DNA of 64,000 nt, taken from contig OX422214.1 in the NCBI GenBank assembly GCA_949130495.1, forward strand, positions 7,734,046 through 7,798,045. Direction: 5' to 3'. Below, one piece after another: positions 12,039-23,434 of the stretch (the stretch's first letter is position 1; every line of letters begins with the position of its first letter). The translations under genes were made by a program, and so were the position numbers. The notes beneath the pieces are model-generated. The model was not told the DNA's origin and ran no database searches. It worked only from the letters and a program-made list of their open reading frames with translations. This DNA is from Sambucus nigra. Its lineage: Eukaryota; Streptophyta; Magnoliopsida; Dipsacales; Adoxaceae.

Positions 12039-13270
12039 TTATACTGTGACATCCTCTTTGTCACTAAAAAATATACCCATTTCCCTAGGGCAAAAATAAT
12101 TACCTCTATACCCCAGCTGCAACGGCTGGTTCTCGGGTTTCGGAGGAGCTTCTCCCTGCCCGAATGAACCCATGACTCGCTTAAGTGGTTGTATATCCAG
12201 GACCTCGTCCTGTAGTTGACCCCTACCTCGCTTAAGGCAATATCTCTTCATGTGTCTCGCTTTTCCCACAAACGAAACACTTTCTAATATGTTCACCCTG
12301 CCACTGATCCCTTCCATGACAACCTTATTGGAATTCCTGGCCATCCCGCCGATAGCCTCCAGTTCTAGATCGTTTGGCATGATTTCCCTACCGGAAATCC
12401 TGTCCCTGATCTCCCCGAGTCTGCTGCTGGGATACCCCACTGGTATTGTTCCTTTCTTCCTCATCCGACTGGCTAATCCCCACTCCCCTCCCGCTTCCTT
12501 TCAAGTGGAAGAGATATTCCCGACAGTGCCGGAGTGTTGCGTTAATGACATCAGTATAATCTACTAATGCGGAATTATCAATTAAATGTTGTCTGATTCT
12601 CCAAACTAACGCATCCATAAACTTTGCTTTCTTTCTCTTTTCCTCGCTTACCTCATCCGGTACAAAAATTTTGCCAACGAGTGAATTCTTCCTCGTAATC
12701 GGCCACTTAACGGTCCCCTTTGAGTCGCCTCACAAAATTTTCTCCTCATTTCGGTCTCAACCGCTGGAGGAAAATACTTGCAGTCGAACCGCACCCAAAA
12801 CTCTACAATGGCTAGTGTGTCCATTTCCTCACCTGTGGTAATCGACTCCCACCACTGTAGCGCTGCTCCCACTAAACTAAAAGTGGTTAGCATTTGCTTC
12901 CGCACCTTATCGCAATCTCCCATGAGTAGGTGACGCTGGATATCTCTCTTCCTTGACATGCTAGCACTACATCTGAACCCCCTCGCAACTCTGGTGGGTT
13001 CCCACTAAAATAACCTTCGTTTCTTGTTTCCACCCCGACGACCCCGTGTGAGTCTAAACATTCGGCGCCACTAACACTTGTGGCTGATCCCATGGAAAGT
13101 ACCTTGCCGTTGTGACCACCGTCGTCTCAACCGCCCACGCCACTAGTTCAGTTACCCGTGCTGCCAAAATCATCTCTGGCCATTGCTGCGGTAGCTCTTG
13201 CTCCTAACAAGCCTCCTTCATCTCATCTCCCCCTGCTGCCCTAGCTGCTCTCTCTCTCCTGGGCGTCATC
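12039..13270 (-). pseudogene. E1 gag remnant
   Basis: 12959-12648 carries the central gag (capsid-like) block WWESITTGEE...EFWVRFDCKYFP, matching E5 gag at 48090-48190. 12618-12388 gives a TDVINATLRHCREYLFHLK block. 12464-12039 includes a degraded zinc-knuckle region (FVGKARHMKRYC). Gag joins directly to late RT near 12000. The protease and about the first two thirds of RT are therefore missing, a deletion of roughly 1 kb compared with E5. Confidence 0.75.
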
Positions 13271-13435
13271 TGGAATGAGAATCGAATTTTGTATTAGTTC
13301 ACTCTCAAATATAAATTTCGCAGAAGAACATATATGCGCATAGGTATGAGAATACAACAATCCTATAATAGGGCTCTATATCAAAGATTGTCAAGAAGAA
13401 ACGTGAAAAGCCGCACAGATCCTAAGGACACTAGA

Positions 13436-13456
13436 ACCTGATGCTCTGATATCATC
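13436..13456 (-). other. E1 primer-binding site
   Basis: Minus strand: GATGATATCAGAGCATC directly after the LTR end. It matches the initiator-Met tRNA type site TGGTATCAGAGC with one substitution (TGATATCAGAGC). The next about 120 bp are similar to the leaders of E2 and E3. Confidence 0.8.
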
Positions 13457-15013
13457 TGTGACACCCCGCCTAATAAAATACCGGGTGATCAGTCCTATAC
13501 CAAATTAAAACAGGAATCCCAGTTGGATCATCCTCAGCATCACTGTCGAAAACTTTTTAAGACTTACTAACCACCTAGTATTCCAAAAGCTGGTGCCAAT
13601 TTTAACTTTTTAATTAAACCAAAACAGTACATGCGGAATTAAAATATAAACCATTCACACAACTGAATGAAAATAAACTGAATCATAATTACACAAATTG
13701 TTGAATAAATCACCGGCCACCAAAGAAATAATCCAATACAAATATTCAACACCTGAATAAAATACACCGGAAAACTGTACCGAGAAGTCTGGGCGACAAG
13801 CCCTAAATAAAACTAAAACTGAAACATGATACCTACTCTAGGAATGAATGAATGATGCGTCTAATCCAAACTCCTGTTAGCATCCACATATGTTGTAGCT
13901 CCGTGTCCCTGGAATAGAATATCAATCTTGGTGTCCCTGTGGCTGGACACCTAAAAGGTTTTGAAAATAGTTTTATAGCAAGGGTTAGAACCCTAAACAT
14001 TTTGAAAATATTTAGCAAGTGAGTTAACTACAGTAATTTAAAATGCATGAATGCACTTCATATTTAAGTTAGTGTCGCACTCCTTTGTGGACAATCTCAC
14101 CCCTCCACTATTGTGCACACCTACCGGTTACCTTAACCCCACCTAGTTGTGCTACCCCGTTCAACTAATCCTGGTATAACCTTCCCTTGTCATACTACTC
14201 TAACCCGAGTATAATGATTTCCTGAATTATAACTTATTACACGATTAACTTAATTAATTCCTTCTTAATGAATATCATATAACCGTAACACAAGTTATAC
14301 AAAGTAAATCCATCTCACACTGTATTATTCCCACAAATGAGTAACTTAATTAATTTCTCATTAATTAACAGCATATAACTATAACCCGAGTTATATAAGG
14401 TAAATACATCACACACTATATTTTCACCTAAATATAATATTAACTACCATATTATACATACTTCTACTAACATCCACACATATATCATACGTGTATCCAT
14501 CCTTCCGATTATACCCTCACCGGATGATTCCCTCTAAAATGCTATCTCACTAGGTGTGCTCACAAAACCTAGTTTCCCCAAGTTGGAATCGCTCACCAAC
14601 TTGGACCAAAATATAAACGAAGTGGAGGCGGTCATATTCCTTCCCTGAAAGTGAGATAAATCCCTCACCCATATATACCGGACGCTATGACCTGGGGATA
14701 TACTCGCCCCACTCCTCAATCTAGGGGATTCACCCACATCGCGCAACCTCCCTTGATAGCATTAGAGTATTTAAATTGAATAAATATCTAGTCACTAATA
14801 TTTACTATCACACACAATATATACACATATATATACTATAACTACCCGTATATATATACTATGAACCCCGGTTTTACCGTGTACTCAAAATCCCATACAC
14901 TGCCTGTAATTTAATGTCACACACAATACATACACGTATATATATATATATATATATTAATAACCCCGGCTTTACCATGTACTCAAAATCCCGTACACTG
15001 CCTGTAATTTCCT

Positions 15014-15984
15014 GAGTCTATGGCCCGACTCAATGTAATTAATTTTCTCACTTAATAATTTATCATCTTCCCTAGTCTATGGTCCGACTCTAATATATTT
15101 AACTCACACTTCAATTTATATAATACTTTCCCCGAGTCTATGGTCCGACTCCAATTATATTAATCGACACACTAATTAATTTAATACCTTCCTGAGTCTA
15201 TCACCCGACTCTAATTAAATTAATTGACACACATATTAATTTAATACCTCCCCGAGTCTATCGTCCGACTCTAATTAAATTAATTAACACACTTATTAAT
15301 TTAATGCCGCCCCGAGTCTATCGTCCGACTATAATTTAATTAATTTACCCATTAATTAATCAATAAAAATCCGAGTCTGTGGTCCGACTCTAATATAATT
15401 AATTTACACATTAATTAATTAATTCCTACCCGAGTCCACAATCCGACTCTAATTAAATTAATTAATACACTTATTAATTTAATACTACCCGAGTCTACAA
15501 TCCCACTCTTATTAAATTAATTCTCACTCTTATTAATTTAATACTACCCGAGTCTACAATCCGACTCTTATTAAATTAATTCTCACTCTTTTTAATTTAA
15601 TACTACCCGAGTCTACAATCCGACTCTAATTAAATTAATTAACGCGTTTATTAATTTAATAACTTGGTGTCACCCAACCATTATCCCCGGACTCACTTAC
15701 TTGGCCCGTAACTTAATATTTCCCGAGTCTATGTTCCGACTCCAAATTAATTACTCTCTCTCAAAAATAAATTTAATACTTTGGTGTCACATAACCAACA
15801 TACCCGGACTCACTCACTCGGTCCATTTTTACATCTCATAATTTCTTTCCCACATTTTTCTCCCACAATGTGTCACACATTTATCTCCATAATTTCCCAA
15901 TTATATTTACCTATAATTACCAACATACCCGGACTCGCCCACTTGGTCCATAATTAAATATTTCCCGAGTCTATATCCCGACTC
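15014..15984 (-). repeat. Tandem stem-loop array, GAGTC-N8-GACTC
   Basis: Thirteen units of an 18-bp inverted repeat GAGTC-N8-GACTC start at 15014, 15073, 15134, 15194, 15254, 15314, 15373, 15432, 15491, 15550, 15609, 15725 and 15967. The first eleven are spaced 59-61 bp. The 8-nt loops vary (for example TATGGTCC, TATCACCC, CACAATCC, TACAATCC) while the 5-bp stem is kept in most units. Spacers are AATTAATT-rich. Arm mismatches are visible at 15073, 15314 and 15491. Confidence 0.9.
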
Positions 15985-16273
15985 AAAATTAATTAGTTTA
16001 TCTCCAAACTTAATTCACTACCTTGGGGTCGCATGACCAATATACCCGGATTCACTCACTTGATCCGTACCTCACTATTTTGGAATAAAATCTCTCAAAT
16101 TCATCCATTAAATGCCCCACATAAATTCATCCTAGTCCCAATTAATTTCTCCCATAATTGCTAGGAATATTTGTTTCACAATTATTTATCACTTTTTAAT
16201 GTATGGGAATTAATTTCTAATTAAATCCCCCCCTTATATGCAAACTGGACGAACTGCCCAAAATGCTGAATCA

Positions 16274-16311
16274 TCGATCGATCGAACCCCCTGGGTCGAT
16301 CGATCGATCGT
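16274..16311 (-). repeat. TCGATCGA palindrome pair in E1 5' LTR
   Basis: Two runs of overlapping ATCGATCGATCGA words separated by a short spacer, about 450 bp downstream of the donor-like site in element sense. Confidence 0.85.
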
Positions 16312-17379
16312 CCCTGACTTCATCTTTTTCAACAGGTAGTTCCACCATTAACAAAAACCTCCAACTTTCATTCTTTCCTCTGGACTAACCCAAGCCCAAT
16401 CAACCCTATTTCTACATAAGAATAGGATCAAATCACCTTATAAAACATCAAACTGAAATTAAATCTCACGATTTGCTACTTTTTCCCGATTTGGGTATTA
16501 TTCGAGTTTCAAATCCCCAATATGAATTTCAGTCATTTTTATCAGTAATTAACCCTCTACTCTTACTGATTTTAACATCTGATTCAGTTCTCTACATTCT
16601 AGAATCATAAACACGATCAATCTCCCCCCTTAATCTCATTAAGGTATATAAATTTACAAAAACCCAATTCAGATTTTGGTGACACACCCAAAACGAATTT
16701 TCATACACACATCACTATGATATGAATTGATTATCAAAATTTTAGAAATCACAACAGTTAACCACTTGCCTGTAAGTGTTCGTAGTGTCTGATCCGTTGT
16801 TGATGTCCCTTAATTTGGCTCCAATAACCTCCAATTTGTTCTTGATTTGCTTTCCCCCAAATCTCCTCTCAAACCCTAGGTTTAGAGTTATGTTGGCTGC
16901 CATCCCTTAATCTCCCAATCAGGTTAAAAACCCTTAATCCCGTTTTTAGTCTAATGGGGTTAATTAAAGTGGCCCAACTCACCCCGTGTGGGCCCGACCA
17001 TGCCCAAAAATACCCCGAGACCCAATTACTACCCCCGGGTACTCTTTTCTGACTATCTCGACCCATCCGCGCTCAACCGCTCCCTCAGAATTGGCATCCG
17101 AATTAATTTATAAAAATCCTTATTTCACACCCAATTTAGTCTATACCGACTCCCGGTTGAGATAAGTGCATACCCCGTCATGAATACCCGAAATGACGTA
17201 ATTAAATTATTACTATTCACTTAGTAAATAAATTTTCCTAAACATTAACCATTCACTTCCCGATTAATATTTAAATAAATATATTGTCATAATTAATTCA
17301 ATTAAAATTACGACACACCAGTAATTTAAAATTCCCGAATTAATTAAATATTAAATGCACAAAAATACGGGGTGTTACA

Positions 17380-17720
17380 ATGGGGTGTCTACAGAGGCGC
17401 CCAACATCGGAGTTCAGATTTAAGTGAATGCTGTTGAGAAAAAAGATTCTTGTTTTGTGACCTACTTTACTCAATTTTATGGTTAGGGGTTTTGTTCGTT
17501 TGCAGTTTGTTGTCTCGACTGAAATTTTGGAGTATGTACCTTTTTAGGGGTAAAACTCATGGTTGAAGAATTATTTAGCATGTCGGTACATCATGCAAGG
17601 GCGTGAAATGTGTGGGGAGACCTGTTTTTGGCGAGTCGGGTCATCGTGTAGGGGCCAATATTATAGAAAGACCAAAAAGACTCACTTTGGAGAGTTGGGT
17701 CGTCATGCGAAGGTATAAAA
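17380..17720 (+). mobile_element. Tat/Ogre-like LTR end, primer site and untranslated region
   Basis: Directly right of E1: ATGGGGTGTCTACA (LTR-end-like), then GAGGCGCCCAACATCGG (primer-site-like), then non-coding leader. From about 17600 there are two copies of a unit of about 60 bp containing GACC/GACTC...GAGTCGGGTCATCGTG. The array continues at 27492 on the other side of E2. Confidence 0.45.
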
Positions 17721-18472
17721 TGTAACAACCCATGACTTTGGAGACTGAGAAAATAAATTTTTGGGAAAATAAAATTTAATTAAATTGGAGAATTCAAAAA
17801 TTTGGGAATTGAAGTCCAAAAATAGAGGACATTTCAAAGTATTCTGGATGATGATTTTGAGTGTACCACCGATCCCGGAAGGGTCAAGATAGACAAAATG
17901 ACTCTCATTGGGTTTTAATTCGGCTAAGGAATATTTTAAGTTAGTTCGACTCGAACTAGAGTAAACGAGTCGTTTAAAGTGTGTATTAACATGTAAAATT
18001 TGGGACTTGTGTTTTAAGGCTTAAGAGGCTTACGGATGAAGCCTTCTCATTTGAGAAAAGGAGTGAAAATGAAAAGAAGAGACAAAGAAGAAGAAAGGAA
18101 GAGAGAGAGGAAGAAAAGCTTGGAGATTCCGGCCCAAACGCGACATAGAGGATGATCCAACCTCTACAAAATCGAGGCAAGTGTTTAATCTTGCTAAATA
18201 AGTCATTTGTGTATTTGATTTCATAATTTGTGGGTAAAAGAAATGGATTTTGGGTATTAATATTAAAACCTAGATTTTTGGGTTTAATCTTGAAATTGAT
18301 GTTTACACATGGGTTTAAGAGGTATAAATTGATGAGGTGAAAGTATAGGATGTGTTTAATTTTAGAAACATTATTGGGTTACAAATTCATAGTTTGAAAT
18401 TGTTGATTTGGGATTTTGGAAAATTTAGGTTTATGTAGAAAAATGACCATTTCGTAGCCTGCTGAACAGACC

Positions 18473-18672
18473 GAATCGATTCGACCTCTTTCCGAATCGA
18501 TTTGAAATGTTGCAGAATCCCAGGTCTGTGTGACGAATCGATTTGGACCCAAGCCGAATCGATTCAGCCTGAGACAGAAGGCCAAGTCTTTGGACCCGAA
18601 TCGATTCGCCTTGGAGGCCGAATCTATTCGCTAGGCCGAATCGATTCAGAATGGGGCCGAATTGATTCGGAA
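18473..18672 (+). repeat. AATCGATT palindrome cluster in E2 5' LTR
   Basis: About eight copies of a 12-14 bp word of the form CCGAATCGATTCGG, some with one mismatch, spaced 15-45 bp, within 200 bp. The 3' LTR copy lies at 24186-24387. Confidence 0.9.
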
Positions 18673-19601
18673 ACAGGACATTTTGAGGAATTTTCTTTAT
18701 GGTGATTTCAAACCCTCTTTGGTTGGGTTTATTAATTTGGGGTCTTCTCTTAAGATGTAAGAGATATGCTTTGGAGACACTAGGGGGTTTCTCACACATA
18801 ATGATCATGGGGACTTCTTGGGGAAAATTTGGGGAAAATATATCCAAGTATGTATTGGAGATGTGTGTAGAGATTGTGGGGAAACCTCATTGGGATTGAG
18901 AATCATACATCGAGACAAATTTTAAGTATAAATGTGTTGGGAGGCTAAGAAATCTTAGTGAAAGTTGCGAGTGTATGTTGTGAAATTTCTGGGCCGATAT
19001 TTATATTGAACCCTTATAAGGATAGGATATGATTCAGACACAGTTTGGGGCCCAATGGAAGAGAATGGTCGCATACCCTTAGTAATGATAAACTTTAAGA
19101 AATAAATACGAGAGGTCTTAGACTAGGGGATTCACAAGAGTGATTGAACCATAGTCGTAATCGAGAGCGATGGGATCATTTTACCAACTAGAATAGAGTG
19201 TATAAATCTTGTTGGGGGTATATGTTATTTATCAGTGGGTAATTTACATTGGGTATTTTCCCTAACATGTGGGATTATTTGATGAAGGTAAGAATTTGCT
19301 TGAGTCTTATAGACTATTAGTTATGCGTATACCAGTAGTTGAGATTATTACTAGATTTTTTTTATGTGCTCTCGGACATAGATGGTATGTATAGTGATGG
19401 TTTCCTACACTTAACTTTGGCTGATAACCCTAATGTTGGATATATATATATCCGTATATTGTTTGGGAGACGATTCGTTATAGGAAAATGGATGCATATG
19501 TTTCAAGTGAGGGATTGTATTCACATATCGAGGTAAATTAAATGAGATTGTGGTGACGGCTTGTATATTGAGGTTTAGGTATACTTATAGCCGAGTGTAT
19601 A

Positions 19602-19695
19602 TATATATATATATCTTATACATACGAACGAGATATAGTTATATATATGTATATATGTATATATATATGTATATATGTATATATATATATATGTA

Positions 19696-19735
<40 letters not shown>
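19602..19735 (+). repeat. TA/TATG microsatellite in E2 5' LTR
   Basis: TATATATG-type repeat grading into pure (TA)n. It produces apparent Tyr/Ile-rich frames that are artefacts. The corresponding tract in the 3' LTR (25313-25468) is longer, with extra TATATATGTATATATG units. Confidence 0.95.
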
Positions 19736-19736
<1 letters not shown>

Positions 19737-20223
19737 ATACGTGGATGTATATATATATCTATATAGATATGACTCTATGGATATATTTATGTTGTGGATA
19801 CCCATGTATGGTGTATATGACTTTTGAAAATGTGAAAATGAGTGTTTTCAAAATGGAAAGATAAATAATTTTCATAAATAATAATTTATGGATACACACC
19901 TCTCTAAATCGCTATCATAAGAGAAGTTGCGTGCGTATGGTGAAGCCCCCTGACTAATGAATGTAGGTGGATATAGTCCTATAGGCCATATGAGCGATTA
20001 TTTGTTTTATGCGCTGGTTAGGAGATTTCGAGTGTGGTCTTGACTATCCCGCAGGCATATGGCCGCTTCCCGACGTCTTGCGTTGTAGGATCCCAAGTTG
20101 TCTTGATGATAGGCCCTGGAAGATGATAGCCATTTAGGGGTGCGCATAGTGGGGAAACCCGGACGAGCGGTCTTAGAACGCGTTATGTTAAAGCAATTCA
20201 TGATAATGGATTGTCTTTAATTA

Positions 20224-20515
20224 CATTTCCTGGATATAGGAAGGAAAATGGGTTATTGGAATTGGCTTCGGAAACACGACTCGGATGGAAGAAGGCAGGT
20301 GGAAGCATATGATGTGGTAAAAGCATTTTTATGATAATAAAAATGGCTTTTAATTACATTTCCTGGATATGAGAAGGGAAATGGGATGATTTTATAAGAA
20401 AAGCATTTTTATGATAACAAACTTTGGCTTTTAAAAAAGTTATATGGTATATTAAAGCAATGCATGCTAATCAGTTGGCTTTTCAATACATTTCCTGGAT
20501 ATGAGAGGGGAAATG
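20224..20515 (+). repeat. Three CATTTCC...GGAAATG stem-loops in E2 5' LTR
   Basis: Stem CATTTCC / GGAAATG around the loop TGGATATGAGAAG occurs at about 20224, 20357 and 20489, each preceded by a T-rich GGCTTTT-type spacer. The first copy has an imperfect right arm. The same three occur in the 3' LTR (about 25960-26252). Confidence 0.8.
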
Positions 20516-20734
20516 GAAAGTTTTTGGAAAATTAAAATGATAAATACTTGTATATGAATCCTCAGTCTGGGAGATAGATCCGGATGTGTACTTTAATGAT
20601 GAAATTGAGTTGGTAAAACCTCAATCCGTGAGGTATTATTCGGAGGTATATAGTAAGATATATACATATATACATTTATACTCTTAGTTTCGTACTTGGG
20701 GCCTAATGGATCTCCACCACTAACCCTGCCAAGT

Positions 20735-20819
20735 AGTAGTGTATCGGGGGGGGGTGGGTGGGGGGAGGGTTACTTGTTTGGATTTCACTTTGGGAGACAC
20801 CCCACGCACGAACTTAGTG
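20735..20819 (+). repeat. Conserved G-run module, copy in E2 5' LTR
   Basis: TAGTAGTGTATC, then a G-rich run, then TTGTTTGGATTTCACTTTG, GAGACACCCCACGCACGAA. The same module recurs at 26468-26541 (E2 3' LTR), 23049-23109 (E2 interior) and 42563-42623 (E3 interior). Function unknown. Confidence 0.8.
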
Positions 20820-21205
20820 CAGTATTGAGTGTGGAGAGAAGTTTCGTCCTTCTAATGTTGCAAGCTAATAAAACTTGAAATCTAGACTAGAGTGGGTTAT
20901 AGGTGTAAAAATAATTAAATATGATTACAGGGGAGGGGTTTTTGGCTAGGATAGGAAGACAGGTCTTCTGGGTATAGGCTATGCCTATGTTTAGTTAGGT
21001 TGTCCTTATAGGTGGGGTACTTATCTAAAATTTTAGTACGCAATTAGGGGCGCGCTGTTAGAGGAGAGGTGAGTTGGGGTTTTACGAGAGAGCGATTCCA
21101 CTTTAAATTATGAAATAAGTGCATTTATATTTATTATGCACGGTTAACACACTTGCTAAATATTTTTACAACTCGGGCTCTGACATGTTTACTTTTCCCT
21201 CCTGC

Positions 21206-21208
<3 letters not shown>

Positions 21209-21273
<65 letters not shown>
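21209..21273 (+). repeat. (TA)n tract before the acceptor-like site, E2 5' LTR
   Basis: About 65 bp of pure TA. The 3' LTR counterpart (26936-26969) is about half as long. Confidence 0.95.
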
Positions 21274-21277
<4 letters not shown>

Positions 21278-21795
21278 ACAGGTGTCCTACCGCATGGATG
21301 CCGGATGACCTTCTATCAAGAGTCTTGGGAGCCGTGACATGTGCAGACTGTTGCGGGATGTATCTTGTAGTCGCTTCCTACTTCTAAAAATCTAGGTAGG
21401 ATTCATGTTGTATATCGGGTTTTACCCAAGGGATATTTATAGATGTGTATATTTATTTCATTTCAGTCATTGTATTGGTTGTGACCCGACAGCTTATTCG
21501 GGTCTCCTTCTTTGTAGTATATTCAGTCGTTGTTATTTGTTTCATTTTATTCTAGCATTTCATTTATCATAGTTCTTTTATGCATTTTTCTTTCTTTTAT
21601 TAGTAGTGTTATTGTGTTGGTCTGTTGTTTGTTGCAAATTTTATTTAATTTTAACATCTTTCTTATATGATATCGGGTAGTTAGTCCTCTATTATATAGT
21701 ACCAACTGTTGATGTTGAGACTGGACCATCTGAAACTCCTGATTTAATGTAGTATAGGGCTGGCCACCCGTTATTATTTTGAGTGGGGTGTTACA

Positions 21796-23434
21796 GATGG
21801 TATCAGAGCATCAGGTTCTAGAATTCTTAGGATTTGTGCGAGTTTTCTGCGTTCTTTCGTTAACGTTCTTGAGATAAAGCCCTATTATTAGGATTGTTGT
21901 ATTCACAACGTTTATCTTTTCTGCGAAGTGTATTCACTTGCTCGACGTTCTGATAACAATTGCTATCGTTTCGTTTCAGACGTCACCTAGATTATGTCGT
22001 CTAGGATAGGACAATATTAGAGATACAAGACCTGTAGCATATCTTAGGTACGCTTTGATAGGGGGTATTTGTTTCTCCCAATTCCGGTGGAGATATAGAA
22101 GAGAACTCTAGCAGTGGCTCAGGGTGGTCTATCGGTGGTTGAGTAAGAAAGGGAAATTTACGCGAATGGCGAATCTTGGACGTAGTAAGGTAAGTCTGAG
22201 AGGAGGTATATAGCGCACTCCTTGGGAGATTTAGATTGATAAACCCGTCAACCTTTGTTAGGAAACCTGGTGTTGGTGACTCTTCATGACGTGAGGTGTA
22301 TGGAGATGTCCCAATAGCGGGGGTATTGCCTTATGGGAAGAGGGAGTATGAAATTTGAGACCCATGTCCGTTTTGTAGGACTGAGGGAGTTTTCGGTAGT
22401 TACAATCGCGTTTTGTCCTTCAAAATGGTTAGGAAGGATTTTGAGCAAAATGTTTCTCTTATGGAGAAATAGGTTTAGGAATAATGATTGTCCTGGAAGA
22501 AGTAGAGAATCTTGAATTGAAATCCTTGGACGGGGTGTATGGAATTTTCCTAGAGGAAGAAGTGAATAAGTATAGCATCTTTCGAGACGATAGATCGTCT
22601 CGTGAGGAAATAGTTGAGAGTTATAATATTGAATTCCGGAGGTGCGGATGTCGAGGTTTGTTGAGTTGTGGTTATGAGGTAAATTGTCTTATGGATAGGG
22701 TAGGGCATGTAATGGTAGTGCTCCGTTGAGGGAAGAACTTAGTTTATGGACAGGTGTTGATGTAATGTATAGAAATTTTTATACGTTAGAGGTTAAAGAT
22801 GGTATATTTATGTTGAGTGGATAATTTAACTCATAGTTGTGCTAGTTTGAGAACTAGGTATTAGATAGAATATTGTATTTGTTGAGGCCTTGTGTCTTAA
22901 ACATAAGGTATTTGCTTAGCATGTCGAAAGACATCGATTTGTTTTATATTATATTATTACATAGGCCTTTGGGCATATCTAAAATGAAAATCTTTTATAA
23001 AACCTTAACCCTGGTTCAACTAATCTCAATCCCCGACCTAGCTACACAGTAGTGTATTGGGAGGGTTCCTTGTTTGGATTTCTCTTGCGAGACCTCCCCC
23101 GCACGAAGGTGGCTAGCGTCAGGAATTGAGGAGAGTTCAACCATTGGGAATTTTCAAACTTTTATATAATTAATATGTTATTATAGATTATGTTGATGAT
23201 AGTTGTATTACGATTGAGGCTAAAGGATCCTGATTATAATTCTACGAGTTGAGCTCAGGTACGGGATGTATGGGCGCCCTGGGTAGTTAGTTGTTTTAAA
23301 ATATTTATGGTTTGATGTGAAAACTAGAAAGGATCGGTATAGTGATCCTGAGGATTTATTTAAGAACTAGATAACATTGAGGTCCTAGGCATAATCTAAA
23401 TTTTGCGGACGAAATTTTTGTAAGGGGGGAAGTA
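21796..23434 (+). other. E2 interior: primer site, leader, non-coding body, polypurine tract
   Basis: TGGTATCAGAGC at 21798-21809 is a full initiator-Met-type primer site. The next about 120 bp (CATCAGGTTCTAG..., a TATTAGGATTGTTGTATTC block) are similar to E1 and E3 leaders. The rest has no frame longer than about 80 codons and no recognisable gag or pol. A copy of the G-run module is at 23049-23109. The interior ends with GTAAGGGGGGAAGTA (23420-23434), the polypurine tract. It keeps the replication signals and lacks the genes. Confidence 0.85.
23049..23109 (+). repeat. Conserved G-run module, copy in E2 interior
   Basis: AGTAGTGTATTGGGAGGG, TTCCTTGTTTGGATTTC, TTGCGAGACCTCCCCCGCACGAA-type order. 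This is the most diverged of the four copies, and it sits in the interior rather than in an LTR. Confidence 0.8.

Larger units (their letters stand above)
13951..16769 (-). other. Putative leader intron of E1 5' LTR (GC-AG)
   Basis: Minus-strand reading: ACTTACAG|GCAAGTGGTTAA donor (junction at 16770/16769), CTTGCTAAATATTTTC branch-like block, hairpin AGGGTTCTAACCCT, then AACCTTTTAG|GTGTCCAGCC acceptor (AG at 13952-13951). Length 2,819 bp. Splicing is inferred from motif conservation only. Confidence 0.4.
2438..17379 (-). mobile_element. E1: decayed long-LTR chromovirus (Ty3/gypsy), minus strand
   Basis: Read on the minus strand: 5' LTR (17379-13457), primer site (13453-13436), decayed gag-pol with chromodomain (about 13270-9810), polypurine tract (9753-9768), 3' LTR (9752-2438, interrupted by a Helitron-like element). 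The termini are TGTAAYACCCCG and GGGTGTCACA. The two LTRs resemble each other only in blocks and are far more diverged than the LTR pairs of E4 or E5. The flanking 5-mers (GAAAA left, ATGGG right) do not match. E1 is therefore either very old or a recombinant whose two LTRs came from different insertions. Confidence 0.75.
13457..17379 (-). repeat. E1 5' LTR (3,923 bp)
   Basis: On the minus strand it begins TGTAACACCCCGTATTTTTG and ends GGCGGGGTGTCACA. It contains, in element order, a donor-like AG|GCAAGTGG (16771-16764), a TCGATCGA palindrome cluster (16274-16311), a 13-unit stem-loop array (15984-15014) and the acceptor-like block ending at 13951. It is about 900 bp longer than the native 3' LTR, largely because of the array. 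Confidence 0.85.
18177..21281 (+). other. Putative leader intron of E2 5' LTR (GC-AG)
   Basis: Donor ATCGAG|GCAAGTGTTTAATC. Branch-like CTTGCTAAATATTTTTAC near 21150, then the block CGGGCTCTGACATG, a (TA)n tract, and acceptor TATTATTACAG|GTGTCC. Upstream is a GA-rich stretch typical of plant 5' leaders. Length 3,105 bp; the 3' LTR copy runs 23891-26977. Inferred. Confidence 0.4.
17721..21795 (+). repeat. E2 5' LTR
   Basis: Starts TGTAACAACCCATGACTTTG and ends GTGGGGTGTTACA, so the first and last seven bases are exact inverse complements. In order it holds a GA-rich leader-like block (18050-18115), donor-like GAG|GCAAGTG, an AATCGATT palindrome cluster, TA/TATG tracts, CATTTCC...GGAAATG stem-loops, a G-run module (20735-20819), a (TA)n tract (21209-21273) and the acceptor-like block. 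Confidence 0.92.

Noticed and set aside
14990..15990. CRISPR-like regular repeats (18-bp repeats about 60 bp apart)
   Set aside because: Plant retrotransposon context, variable palindromic repeat core, AT-rich related spacers and no cas genes. It is an LTR satellite-like array.
19550..19864. 104-codon Tyr/Ile-rich frame, repeated at 25265-25599
   Set aside because: Encoded by TA/TATG repeats in the E2 LTRs; present in both LTRs and different in length between them.
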